Shown here in pieces: positions 33,416-40,243 of a stretch of DNA of 40,243 bases. The stretch covers positions 1-40,243 of the forward strand of contig NZ_JARFTP010000037.1 in NCBI RefSeq assembly GCF_029167375.1, read 5' to 3'. Every line of letters begins with the position of its first letter. Within the stretch, counting starts at the first letter, position 1. The stretch comes from Tsukamurella sp. 8F (GTDB lineage: Bacteria; Actinomycetota; Actinomycetes; Mycobacteriales; Mycobacteriaceae). The notes under the pieces were generated by a model. It was not told the DNA's origin. It made no database searches and saw nothing but the letters and a program-made list of their open reading frames with translations. The translations under genes were made by a program, and so were the position numbers.

Positions 33416-34192
33416 ATGATCGCGACCATCGAACGAGGACAGGCTCGATCCGGCCGGCCGCCGCTATTGTTCGTTCACGGCGCCATGCATGGGGCTTGGG
33501 CGTGGGACGAGCACTTCCTTCCCTACTTCGCGGAGCACGGATGGCGAACGATCGCCCTCGATCTGCGCGGGCACGGTCGCAGTCCGTCCGACAAAGCGGT
33601 GACGTGGGTCAGCGTCAATGACTACATCGCAGACGTAGCGGAGGTGGCGGCTCGTTTCGACCAGCCACCCATCCTCATCGGACACTCGCTAGGTGGGTTC
33701 GTAGTACAGCGCTACCTGGAGAATCACGCCGCGAGGGCGGGGGTCTTGGTGGGTTCGGCGCCCCCGAGTGGTGCTTTGCGCCTGACTCTGCGTGCCACTC
33801 GCCGGGATCCGGTGGGAGTTGCGCGCGTGTTCACGACATTCAAGCTATTCCAGCTCTTCGGTCAGCCCGAGGCTGCACGCTACTGGTATTTCTCTGCGGA
33901 CAAACCGGACCCGGATACGACGCGATACATCAACCGACTGCAGGAGGAGAGCTTCCGCGCCGTTCTCGACACACTCACGCGTCCCGTCCGAACTCGCATG
34001 GTGACAGTCCCGATGCTGGCGATCGTGGGGTCAGAGGACTATACCGTCCCACCACGTGATCACTCGATCGCAGCGCGTAAGTACGATTTGACGCCCATCG
34101 TTGTGGACGGGCTGCCTCACGATCTGATGCTGGTACCGGGCTGGCAGCGGGCAGCCTCGCATATTCTCAATTGGATCGAGGCTCTGCGTTAG
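33416..34192 (+). CDS. Alpha/beta hydrolase (esterase-like)
   Basis: 258-residue alpha/beta-hydrolase-fold enzyme. The oxyanion-hole motif VHGAMHGAWAW is at 20-30, the nucleophile elbow GHSLGG places Ser91, and the acid and base are Asp208 (GSEDYTVPP) and His235 (LPHDLMLVP). The His is followed by an LMLVP pattern seen in plant methyl-esterase-like and actinobacterial esterase/lactonase proteins. Likely action is hydrolysis of an ester or lactone in the cytosol; the substrate is unknown, but the downstream monooxygenase operon would produce esters or lactones. It starts at ATG 33416 with GAAGGAG upstream and is controlled by the divergent TetR protein. Confidence 0.87.
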   Translation: MIATIERGQARSGRPPLLFVHGAMHGAWAWDEHFLPYFAEHGWRTIALDLRGHGRSPSDKAVTWVSVNDYIADVAEVAARFDQPPILIGHSLGGFVVQRYLENHAARAGVLVGSAPPSGALRLTLRATRRDPVGVARVFTTFKLFQLFGQPEAARYWYFSADKPDPDTTRYINRLQEESFRAVLDTLTRPVRTRMVTVPMLAIVGSEDYTVPPRDHSIAARKYDLTPIVVDGLPHDLMLVPGWQRAASHILNWIEALR

Positions 34193-34338
34193 GTACGTCT
34201 ACGTCACCTGCGACCTCCACACCCGCGAGTAGTAGATGAACGGCACCGCCATCATCTACGGCCATGTCGGTGTCGACGTGGAACGCACACGGTAGCGCCG
34301 AGTTCGAACGGGAGAGCATGGCGCTGCGGCTGGGCGGG
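34193..34338. other. Non-coding gap between convergent genes
   Basis: 146 bp between the hydrolase and the MBL gene, with no strong hairpin. A 19-codon frame at 34236-34295 (MNGTAIIYGHVGVDVERTR) resembles the start of a serine recombinase (AIIYxRVS-like) but stops at once. It may be a decayed remnant or chance. Confidence 0.3.
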
Positions 34339-35079
34339 TCACCGGCAGTCTTGCCATACGTCGTCGGAGCTCAGTGGTGCTCCGTGTCCGGGGAGTAGCG
34401 TCGTGACGGGGAGGTTTCGCAGGCGCCGGTTGGATTGGTGTGCTGTGTGTGGGTCGACGAGTTCGGGCGTGAACCACGCCCTTCCGCTGCGCGTGAGTAC
34501 CGCGTCGCCGGACAGCAGTGTTCCGGACGCCGGGTGCCATAGCGCGATGCTGTCGTCGGTGTGGCCGGGTGCGGCGACGACGGACCAGGCGGGTGCACCC
34601 ATCAGTGGCGCACCGTCGTCGAGCTCGCCGGACGGAGTGGGCCCGGTCCACCGCATGCGTGGGCTCAGGCCGAAGCCGGCGCATCGGGTTCCGGTCAGCA
34701 GACCCAGGGCGGCGGTCCAGTCGAGCGGCTGGTTGCGCAGGACCGGCGCGACTCTGGCCTGGTCGATGGGGCCGGGGTTACGTGGCTTCTCTCCGGCGAG
34801 GTAGCGGAGGGTGCGGGGCGGTAGCAGGATTGGGGCGTTGTAGCGGTCGGCTACTGCGGGCGCGCCGGCGAGATGGTCGCTGTGTCCGTGGGTGGCGACG
34901 ATGCTGTGAATCGAGCCGCCGAGGTCGTTGATGATCGGCGCGATGTCAGTGGCTGCCGAGGGAAGGCCGGCGTCGATCACGACGGGTCCTTCGTGGATGA
35001 CGTAGCAGTTCCAGATCCACCGCGACACGCGAGTGATGCCTGCGTGATCGAGCGTCTCGATGACTGGTTTCGGAACCAT
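34339..35079 (-). CDS. MBL-fold metallo-hydrolase
   Basis: 246-residue metallo-beta-lactamase-fold enzyme, cytosolic, with a complete binuclear metal site: THGHSDH giving His64, His66, Asp68 and His69, then His173 (APGHTDD), Asp192 (LSGDAVL) and His232 (LPGHGAP). The fold covers lactonases, thioesterases and glyoxalase II, and a lactonase or thioesterase role would suit the neighbouring oxidation genes; this is inference. ATG 35079 is chosen because GGAAGG lies about 6 nt upstream; the longer in-frame N-terminus is low in fold content. It is on the same strand as the FMO-SDR operon but 248 bp behind it, so it may have its own promoter. Confidence 0.86.
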   Translation of the reverse strand: MVPKPVIETLDHAGITRVSRWIWNCYVIHEGPVVIDAGLPSAATDIAPIINDLGGSIHSIVATHGHSDHLAGAPAVADRYNAPILLPPRTLRYLAGEKPRNPGPIDQARVAPVLRNQPLDWTAALGLLTGTRCAGFGLSPRMRWTGPTPSGELDDGAPLMGAPAWSVVAAPGHTDDSIALWHPASGTLLSGDAVLTRSGRAWFTPELVDPHTAHQSNRRLRNLPVTTLLPGHGAPLSSDDVWQDCR

Positions 35080-35327
35080 TGTCTGCCTTCCTGGTGCGCT
35101 ATCCGCGACCGAACGGTCGTCGGCTGCGCTGGCGTCGGCACGTTCACGCACTGTGGTTGCGCCCGTCGCCGCTCGGCTGCTGTGTGCGTGCGGTGATCTG
35201 TCTCCGCGGTAGGAGCGCCTAGGCCCATCTGATACGGAGGCCTTTCAGCAGCGTGCCGATAAAGGTGCCGATCGGTGTGGCCGAAGAGACCTTACGGAGC
35301 ACGGGCTCAACCCCTCTCGTCCTCGGA
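35080..35327. other. Intergenic gap before the MBL gene
   Basis: 248 bp with no convincing gene. Short open frames here are arginine-rich shadows. No clear promoter or hairpin is seen. It separates the MBL gene from the tightly coupled operon upstream. Confidence 0.5.
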
Positions 35328-36554
35328 TCAGTGTCCCTGGGTGATGGTTCCGGCGAGTGTTCGCGCCAGGGTGGTGAGCAGTGTTCGTCTGCTGTCGAGG
35401 TCGGGGCTGGCCGGTGCCTGGTTGGCGACGCGACGGAGTTGAGCGGCGTGCCAGGCGGTCTGGAGTAGTCCGTCGGCGTTTCGTCTGCCCAGCGGTGTGG
35501 GGCCGGGCAGTGGGCCGATTTCGTCGCCGACGAGGATGCGGGTGGGCAGGTCTGGTCGGACGGCTAGCGGACGGGCAAGGCCGACGACGTCGATCACTCC
35601 GGTGTCGATCAGTTGTGTGATCACGGCGGCGGTACGCATACCGCCGGTCAGCATGATCGGGACTTTGGTGCGCGCGCGTAGACGCTGGGCATAGGGGAGG
35701 AAATAGTCGTGGGGATGGGGGTTGCTGCTGACATCTGGGCCGAACATCGCCGGGTCGGCGTAGGTGCCTCCGGAGATCTCGAGAAGGTCGATGCCGGAGT
35801 CCGCGAGTGCGACTGCTGTATCTAGGGATTCGTCTTCGGACAGTCCTCCGCGGTCGAAGTCGGCGCAGTTGAGTTTGACCGAGAGGGCGACTGTAGGGCC
35901 GATCGTCTCTCGTGTGGCGTGGATGACGTCTAGGAGAAGGCTGCGGCGTCGTCCTGGGTCGCCGCCGTATCGGTCGCCGCGAGTGTTGGCGTTGGGCGCA
36001 AGGAATTGGGAGAGTATGTACCCGTGGGCGGCGTGGATCTGGACGCCGTCGAATCCTGCATCGACGGCGAGTTGGGCGGAGTGCGCGAATCGGCGGACGA
36101 GTGCAGCGATCTCGGGTGTGGTCATTGCGCGGGGGCGTCGCGCTCCGGTCGAGCGGGAGCGGATGGTGGAAGGCCCGACGGGCCGGCGATTCCAGGGTGC
36201 GGCCGCGACGCGACCGGGGTGGTTGAGTTGCATGAACACGGTGGTGTGGTGGGCATGGGCTGCTGCGGCCCACCGGGCGATGGCAGGGCGATGGCGAGGA
36301 TCTTCGAGGATCACGTTGCGGGGCTCGACGAGTGCGCGGTGATCGATCATCACGTTGCCGGTGATGAGCAATCCCGCTCCGCCGCGTGCCCACGTGTCGT
36401 ACAGGCGTTGTAACCGAGCAGTGGGTACTCCGTGCCGGTCGGCGAGCGTCTCACTCATGGCGGCCTTGGCGATTCGGTTCTTCAGTGTCGTACCGCAGGG
36501 CAGCGTCAGTGGCTGGCTCAACGTCGAGGGGGTGGGGGAGGTGGTGTTGTTCAT
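35328..36554 (-). CDS. Old Yellow Enzyme-type NADH:flavin oxidoreductase
   Basis: 408-residue FMN-dependent TIM-barrel enzyme of the OYE family, which reduces activated C=C bonds of enones or acts as a dienoyl-type reductase. Signatures are the N-terminal LKNRIAKAAM strand (25-33), QLNHPGR at 109-115, the active-site IHAAHGYILSQFL at 173-185 with the expected His pair region, and the NTRGDRYGG motif at 190-198. The C-terminal part has the FMN-phosphate region LTGGMRTAA. There is no NADH:flavin iron-sulfur extension, so it is a short form. The ATG shares one base with the upstream stop (TGATG), giving coupled translation with the acetoacetate-decarboxylase-like gene. Confidence 0.9.
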   Translation of the reverse strand: MNNTTSPTPSTLSQPLTLPCGTTLKNRIAKAAMSETLADRHGVPTARLQRLYDTWARGGAGLLITGNVMIDHRALVEPRNVILEDPRHRPAIARWAAAAHAHHTTVFMQLNHPGRVAAAPWNRRPVGPSTIRSRSTGARRPRAMTTPEIAALVRRFAHSAQLAVDAGFDGVQIHAAHGYILSQFLAPNANTRGDRYGGDPGRRRSLLLDVIHATRETIGPTVALSVKLNCADFDRGGLSEDESLDTAVALADSGIDLLEISGGTYADPAMFGPDVSSNPHPHDYFLPYAQRLRARTKVPIMLTGGMRTAAVITQLIDTGVIDVVGLARPLAVRPDLPTRILVGDEIGPLPGPTPLGRRNADGLLQTAWHAAQLRRVANQAPASPDLDSRRTLLTTLARTLAGTITQGH

Positions 36555-37291
36555 CAGAGGATCCTGGGGACGAATCGACGGGGTATGAATCGTGGGCTCA
36601 GTGGCCGCACGGGGAAGGGGGGTATGCCGCGGGTGAGGTCGACGCGGTGCAGCCGTGCGTCGACGACTTCGCCCAGGCCCATCTCGTGCAGCGGATCGCG
36701 AGGGGTTCCGCCGAGGGTGAGCGTCAGATGTGCACGGCGGGTCTCGATCGGGTGTTCGCCGGGCCGGAACAGCACCAGCCGAGGGATTGCCGCCCCGATC
36801 AGACCGGTGGCGTTGAGGTTCGGCCGTCCGAGGATCGGGTAAGGCTCTTCGATGTGTTCGCCGAGTTCGCCGTGCATATGGATGAGTTCGGCGCCGCGCC
36901 GCCCCGCACGTGCTTCGATATCGTCTCCGGAGACGGTGAAGGTGATCTCGCCGATCTTCTTGGGATAGCCCAGAGCTTCGCGGCCCACGATGAGGGCGAT
37001 GTCGTCGTCGACGATCATCCAGGGTGTGTGTATGCCTGTGCGTGCGGGGGTGCGGACGTGGACGAACAGTCCGGCCTCGCGATAGGGCGACTGGAAGGCG
37101 TTGTCGGGGAACCATGCACAGAACAGATCGGCGCGTGGAGGATCGGCGAGGTGAACGCCGCCCGGTAGCCAGGGACGCATCGCTGCGGGGTCGACCTCTA
37201 CGGTGGTGGTGAGGTAGTGGGCGTCCCGGTACGTCGGACCGGTGGTCCGCAGCAGAGCCCTTACACGGGCGAAGTCGGCACGCGCGGTCAT
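36554..37291 (-). CDS. Acetoacetate decarboxylase-family protein
   Basis: 245-residue member of the ADC fold. The Schiff-base pair of the family is present as Lys111-Lys112 in GREALGYPKKIGEI, and the preceding DDDIALIVGREALG strand is typical. ADC relatives decarboxylate beta-keto acids, but many members with this fold are aldolase-dehydratases or hydratases, so the reaction is open. In this operon it may act on a keto acid or ketone produced or consumed by the SDR domain. The ATG overlaps the stop of the FMO-SDR gene (ATGA), and the stop overlaps the OYE start, so it lies in the centre of a coupled three-gene unit. Confidence 0.88.
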   Translation of the reverse strand: MTARADFARVRALLRTTGPTYRDAHYLTTTVEVDPAAMRPWLPGGVHLADPPRADLFCAWFPDNAFQSPYREAGLFVHVRTPARTGIHTPWMIVDDDIALIVGREALGYPKKIGEITFTVSGDDIEARAGRRGAELIHMHGELGEHIEEPYPILGRPNLNATGLIGAAIPRLVLFRPGEHPIETRRAHLTLTLGGTPRDPLHEMGLGEVVDARLHRVDLTRGIPPFPVRPLSPRFIPRRFVPRIL

Positions 37292-39372
37292 GGCATGTTC
37301 CTCGCCATCGTGCGCAAGGCGGGAAGCGTGAACGCATGTGGCACATGCCGTGCGGCCGCAGTCTGCAGCTTGGCCATCGCGCCGGGGGAGACGATGCGCT
37401 TGCCTCGTGCCAGGCCGTGGAGCGCCTCTGCCGCGACACGACGCGCCGGAAGCCAGGTGGGATCGCCGCTCTGTGCGCTCTCATCGAGGCCGGCCTCCTG
37501 GGCGAATTCCGTGTGCACCGGGCCGGGGGCCAGCAATGTGCACGTCACACCGGTATCGCGGAGCTCGGAGTGCAGAGCTTCGGCGAAGCTATTGACGAAT
37601 GCCTTGGTAGCTGCGTAGGTCGCCATGCCGGGCATCGGCAGGTGTCCGGCGGTTGATCCGGTGACCAGTACGGCGCCACTGTTGCGTCTGAGCAGTCCCG
37701 GCAGGAGTGCGATCACCAGCTGATGGAGGGCGTTGACATTGAGTTCTACCTGGTCGGCTTCACGCACGCTGTCCGCGTCGCGTAGTTCGCCGAACGTGGC
37801 CGCCCCTGCGTTGGCGCAGATCACGCTGATGTCCCGGCCTGTAAGGATTCGGCAGAGGGTTTCGCGTTGCCTGCGGTCGGCGAGGTCGCACGGCAAGACC
37901 TCGACATCTATTCCATGCTTCGCTCGCAGTTCCGTTGCGAGCCGGTGCAGGCGTTCACGCCGTCGCGCGATCAGCAGGAGTGCGTGTCCGCGTTCGGCCA
38001 GTTCGTACGCGAGGGCCTCGCCGATGCCGGACGAGGCGCCGGTCACCACTGCCGTTCCGGCAGGCAATGGCGGGCGATGACGGGGCACGGTCAGGTGCTG
38101 GTGCCCGTCGACGATGCGGGCCGCTGCTCGGGGATGGCGATCGACGAACCGTAACACCACACGGGCGGCGTCCAGCCCGCGTTCGAGCTCGAACGCTCCC
38201 GCAGTCATCTTCGCACTCGGTCTGGCCAAGCGCCCCAACACATCTGCGAAAGGCACGTCGAGACGTTGCTGAACGTGTGTGACGTCGGCGATCAGCCTGG
38301 ACCCCTTGGTTGCGAGGCTGCCTGCACCCAGCCGCGGGGCGATGAGTCCTTGGACCGTGAGGTTCGCCAGACCCGGCGCGAAGGTGTGGCCGATGAGGAG
38401 CGGGACACCGTCTTGCCATTCGAGAAGTCGTTCGAGGAATGGAAGGCGAAGGTGATAGCCGGTCGCCCACACGATGGTGTCGTATTCGCCGATCCCGCCG
38501 TCTGTGAAATGTACGGTGTTGCCGTCGAATCGGGCGATTCCGCGGCGAGGTCGTACGCGCCCGTTCTCGAACGCATCGAAGATGCGGGTGTTGACCGTGA
38601 CGTCTTGGTCGAAGATATCGTGTTCGGGCATCTGCAGGCCGTAGCGGCGGTAGTCGCCGATGGTCGCGCGCACACCGGCCCGCGTACGCATGCGCTCCAC
38701 CGGCTCGGGGAGCCAGCCGTTGGCGAGTTCGGCGGTCGGGACACCGCCCACGGTGCGTGGCACGAACCAGTAGCCGCGGCGAAGCGAGATATCTGCTCTA
38801 CCACGGGCTCTCGCTGCCTCGACGGCGATGTCGCACGCTGAGTTCCCGCCACCCACGACCAGTACCCGCTCGCCGAGGTCGGTGGGATTCCTGTAGTCGG
38901 CCGAGTGCACCGTCCGCCCCGTGAACGTGCCCGGATGCTCCGGGATCTTCTTGTCCCAGTAGTGCCCGGTGGCGGCGACCACGCTTGCATACTCTCGTTC
39001 CTCGCCGGATGCGAGTCGTACGCGCCAGCCGGTCATGCCGCGCGGGTCGCGCGGGGCACATGCGTCCACTTGGGTGCCGAACTCGATTCGCTCGGACAGC
39101 CCGAATCGGGTTGCGTAGTCCTCCAGGTACGCGAGCATCTGCGCAGCACTGGGGAACGTGGGGTAGTGGCGCGGCATCGGGTGATCGGCGTACTGGGTCA
39201 CCGACGCGCTGGTGATCAGCTGCACCGAGTCGTAGACGCGGTGGGCCCAGTTGCCTCCGACGCGTTCGGTGGCCTCCAGGTGGTCGTGCTCGAGGCCCGC
39301 ATCGGTGAACGCCTTCGCCACCGCCAGTCCCGCGTAACCCGCTCCGATGATGCAGTGCCGTTGCGACGTCAT
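37288..39372 (-). CDS. Natural fusion of flavin monooxygenase and SDR
   Basis: 694-residue two-enzyme protein. Residues 1-about 425 form a group B flavin monooxygenase: FAD motif GAGYAG at 10-15, the FMO/BVMO fingerprint FTGRTVHSADY at 149-159 (Tyr at the last position, as in FMOs rather than classical BVMOs), NADPH motif GGGNSA at 173-178, and ATGY at 302-305. After a linker, residues about 435-694 form an SDR: TGASSGIG at 443-450, catalytic Ser572, Tyr585 and Lys589. Both active sites look intact. Such a fusion could oxidise an alcohol to a ketone (SDR) and then insert oxygen (FMO) while recycling NADPH. It starts at ATG 39372, leaderless behind TTTACA-N17-TATTCT. Confidence 0.9.
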   Translation of the reverse strand: MTSQRHCIIGAGYAGLAVAKAFTDAGLEHDHLEATERVGGNWAHRVYDSVQLITSASVTQYADHPMPRHYPTFPSAAQMLAYLEDYATRFGLSERIEFGTQVDACAPRDPRGMTGWRVRLASGEEREYASVVAATGHYWDKKIPEHPGTFTGRTVHSADYRNPTDLGERVLVVGGGNSACDIAVEAARARGRADISLRRGYWFVPRTVGGVPTAELANGWLPEPVERMRTRAGVRATIGDYRRYGLQMPEHDIFDQDVTVNTRIFDAFENGRVRPRRGIARFDGNTVHFTDGGIGEYDTIVWATGYHLRLPFLERLLEWQDGVPLLIGHTFAPGLANLTVQGLIAPRLGAGSLATKGSRLIADVTHVQQRLDVPFADVLGRLARPSAKMTAGAFELERGLDAARVVLRFVDRHPRAAARIVDGHQHLTVPRHRPPLPAGTAVVTGASSGIGEALAYELAERGHALLLIARRRERLHRLATELRAKHGIDVEVLPCDLADRRQRETLCRILTGRDISVICANAGAATFGELRDADSVREADQVELNVNALHQLVIALLPGLLRRNSGAVLVTGSTAGHLPMPGMATYAATKAFVNSFAEALHSELRDTGVTCTLLAPGPVHTEFAQEAGLDESAQSGDPTWLPARRVAAEALHGLARGKRIVSPGAMAKLQTAAARHVPHAFTLPALRTMARNMP

Positions 39373-39378
39373 GACCAC

Positions 39379-39417
39379 AGAATAGATTAATTTGAGCTAT
39401 CTGTAAATGAGCTATCT
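39379..39417 (-). promoter_or_regulatory. FMO-SDR operon promoter with PadR-type repeats
   Basis: Minus strand: TTTACA (39407-39402), 17-bp spacer, TATTCT (39384-39379), then 6 nt to the ATG at 39372. The decamer TGAGCTATCT occurs twice on the plus strand, at 39393-39402 (in the spacer) and 39408-39417 (upstream of the -35). The repeats, 15 bp apart, are the likely operator of the divergent PadR protein. Confidence 0.75.
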
Positions 39418-39442
39418 ACCGTTAGGGGGATACAATACCGCC

Positions 39443-40030
39443 GTGTCGATCTCCCCGGCTGCCTATGCCCTGCTCGGGTTCCTCTCCAGCGGTCCCGCGT
39501 CGGGCTACGACTTGAAGGTCATTGCGCGCGCAACGGTCTCGTACTTCTGGGCGGTGGGCGACAATCAGGTGTACCCATTGCTCGACCGCCTCGAAGAGTC
39601 CGGGCTGGTGTCCTCCGAGAGGGTGGCTGCGGCGGGACGCCGGGAGAAGACCGTCTTCCATATCACGGCCGAGGGCGAGGCCGCTCTGGGTGTGTGGCTG
39701 CGACAGACGCCGAAGGCGGCGTCGTTCCGTCATCCGGGTCTGATAAGGATGTTCTTCGCGGCAGAGCTGCCAGATGCCGATCTTGCGGCACTCATCGATC
39801 ACGAGGAACGGGCACTGACCGCGAAGCTCGATGAACTCCATCAGCTGCGCGTGTCCGGCACGCCGCCGGACCAACCTGCCCGAAATCGCCATGACCGGCT
39901 CATGCAGCTGACCTTCGCGTTCGGAAGCGAACTCACCGAAACGGAACTTCGCTGGTGGCAGAGCGCGCGCCGCGAACTGCTCCCGCGAGACGACGGCGAC
40001 GGGATCGGCAACGACGCGTCGACGTCTTGA
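39443..40030 (+). CDS. PadR-family transcriptional regulator
   Basis: 195-residue PadR regulator with the N-terminal winged helix (SISPAAYALLGFLSSGPASGYDLKVI, then NQVYPLLDRLEESGLVSSE and the wing RREKTVFHITAEG) and a helical C-terminal dimerisation domain. PadR proteins often sense phenolic or other hydrophobic compounds and derepress detoxification or catabolic genes; the inducer here is unknown. GTG 39443 is preferred to ATG 39407, because the latter lies within the decamer repeats, while TACAAT at 39431-39436 ends 6 nt before the GTG, as expected for a leaderless message. It is divergent from the FMO-SDR operon, which it probably controls. Confidence 0.85.
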   Translation: MSISPAAYALLGFLSSGPASGYDLKVIARATVSYFWAVGDNQVYPLLDRLEESGLVSSERVAAAGRREKTVFHITAEGEAALGVWLRQTPKAASFRHPGLIRMFFAAELPDADLAALIDHEERALTAKLDELHQLRVSGTPPDQPARNRHDRLMQLTFAFGSELTETELRWWQSARRELLPRDDGDGIGNDASTS

Positions 40031-40094
40031 CGCACCGGATCGTCGTGCACATCTCGTCGCTGATTCTGGCCGGATATGGGTGGGCGGGTGCATT

Positions 40095-40112
40095 GTTCAG
40101 GTCTGCCTGAAC
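40095..40112. terminator. Hairpin between convergent genes
   Basis: Perfect 7-bp arms GTTCAGG / CCTGAAC with a 4-nt loop TCTG. It lies between the padR stop and the 3' end of the minus-strand gene at the window edge, so it may end both transcripts. There is no T-tract. Confidence 0.5.
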
Positions 40113-40167
40113 GAAATTCGTGCCGCGTATCGTCCGGTCCATACCGGCCGTGCTGCCCTGGCCCTGG

Positions 40168-40243
40168 TCACTCGATCTCGATCTTGCCGCCGTGGTCCTG
40201 GACCTTGCGGGTCGCTTCGAGCGCCTTCTCGTGCTGCTCGTGC
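40168..40243 (-). CDS. C-terminal fragment of an unidentified protein
   Basis: The last 24 codons and TGA stop of a gene entering from the right edge, reading HEQHEKALEATRKVQDHGGKI-EIE. The fragment is charged and helical. It is too short to assign a family. No other frame in this stretch shows coding features. Confidence 0.5.
   Translation of the reverse strand, partial: HEQHEKALEATRKVQDHGGKIEIE

Noticed and set aside
1-40243. CRISPR arrays, insertion sequences and transposase genes
   Set aside because: No regularly spaced repeats and no DDE, HUH or intact recombinase proteins were found in any frame examined.

Overview
The window is high-GC DNA from a mycolic-acid-containing actinobacterium (order Mycobacteriales; a Tsukamurella-, Gordonia- or Dietzia-like genome fits, but the species cannot be fixed from the sequence). 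Diagnostic genes are DprE1/DprE2 and AftA (decaprenyl-phosphoarabinose and arabinogalactan synthesis), both galactofuranosyltransferases GlfT1 and GlfT2, a Wzm/Wzt galactan exporter, the proteasome activator Bpa with its C-terminal GQYL motif, and a deazaflavin (F420)-type reductase. Many genes lack a Shine-Dalgarno sequence and have a TANNNT box 6-8 nt before the start codon, which suggests leaderless mRNAs.

Bases 1-7.4 kb: aroQ; a DUF559-type gene bracketed by two copies of a 74-78 bp palindrome; a BioQ-like TetR regulator divergent from the biotin ECF transporter bioYMN, with a TGAAC-N3-GTTCA operator over the bioY start; a flavoprotein hydroxylase; and an iron-siderophore-type binding lipoprotein with a DtxR/IdeR-like box at its promoter.

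Bases 6.5-15.4 kb (minus strand): an arabinan cluster transcribed as aftA-like 3, aftA-like 2, dprE1, dprE2, aftA-like 1, SDR. Three AftA-type arabinofuranosyltransferases surround the two epimerase genes. The emb genes that usually follow aftA are not in the window.

Bases 15.4-20.2 kb: glmS behind a small gene with a near-consensus leaderless promoter, a two-pass membrane coiled-coil protein, and a small XRE regulator with a tandemly duplicated pair of membrane proteins.

Bases 20.2-29.1 kb: galactan and cell-wall assembly. The plus-strand run is F420-type reductase, gtrA, glfT2 and a GT-C glycosyltransferase. The minus-strand run is bpa, wzm, wzt, glfT1. A class V aminotransferase homolog that seems to lack its PLP lysine follows.

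Bases 29-32.6 kb: a three-gene operon (quinone oxidoreductase, helical hypothetical protein, DUF3298-like lipoprotein), a small membrane protein preceded by a Trp-rich 11-codon mini-ORF, and tRNA-Ser(UGA).

Bases 32.7-40.2 kb, directly after the tRNA, look accessory. They hold a TetR/alpha-beta hydrolase pair with divergent promoters inside one palindrome, an MBL hydrolase, and a PadR-controlled operon encoding a natural FMO-SDR fusion, an acetoacetate-decarboxylase-like protein and an Old-Yellow-Enzyme-type reductase. Together they resemble an uncharacterised alcohol-to-ketone-to-ester/lactone-to-acid oxidation pathway.
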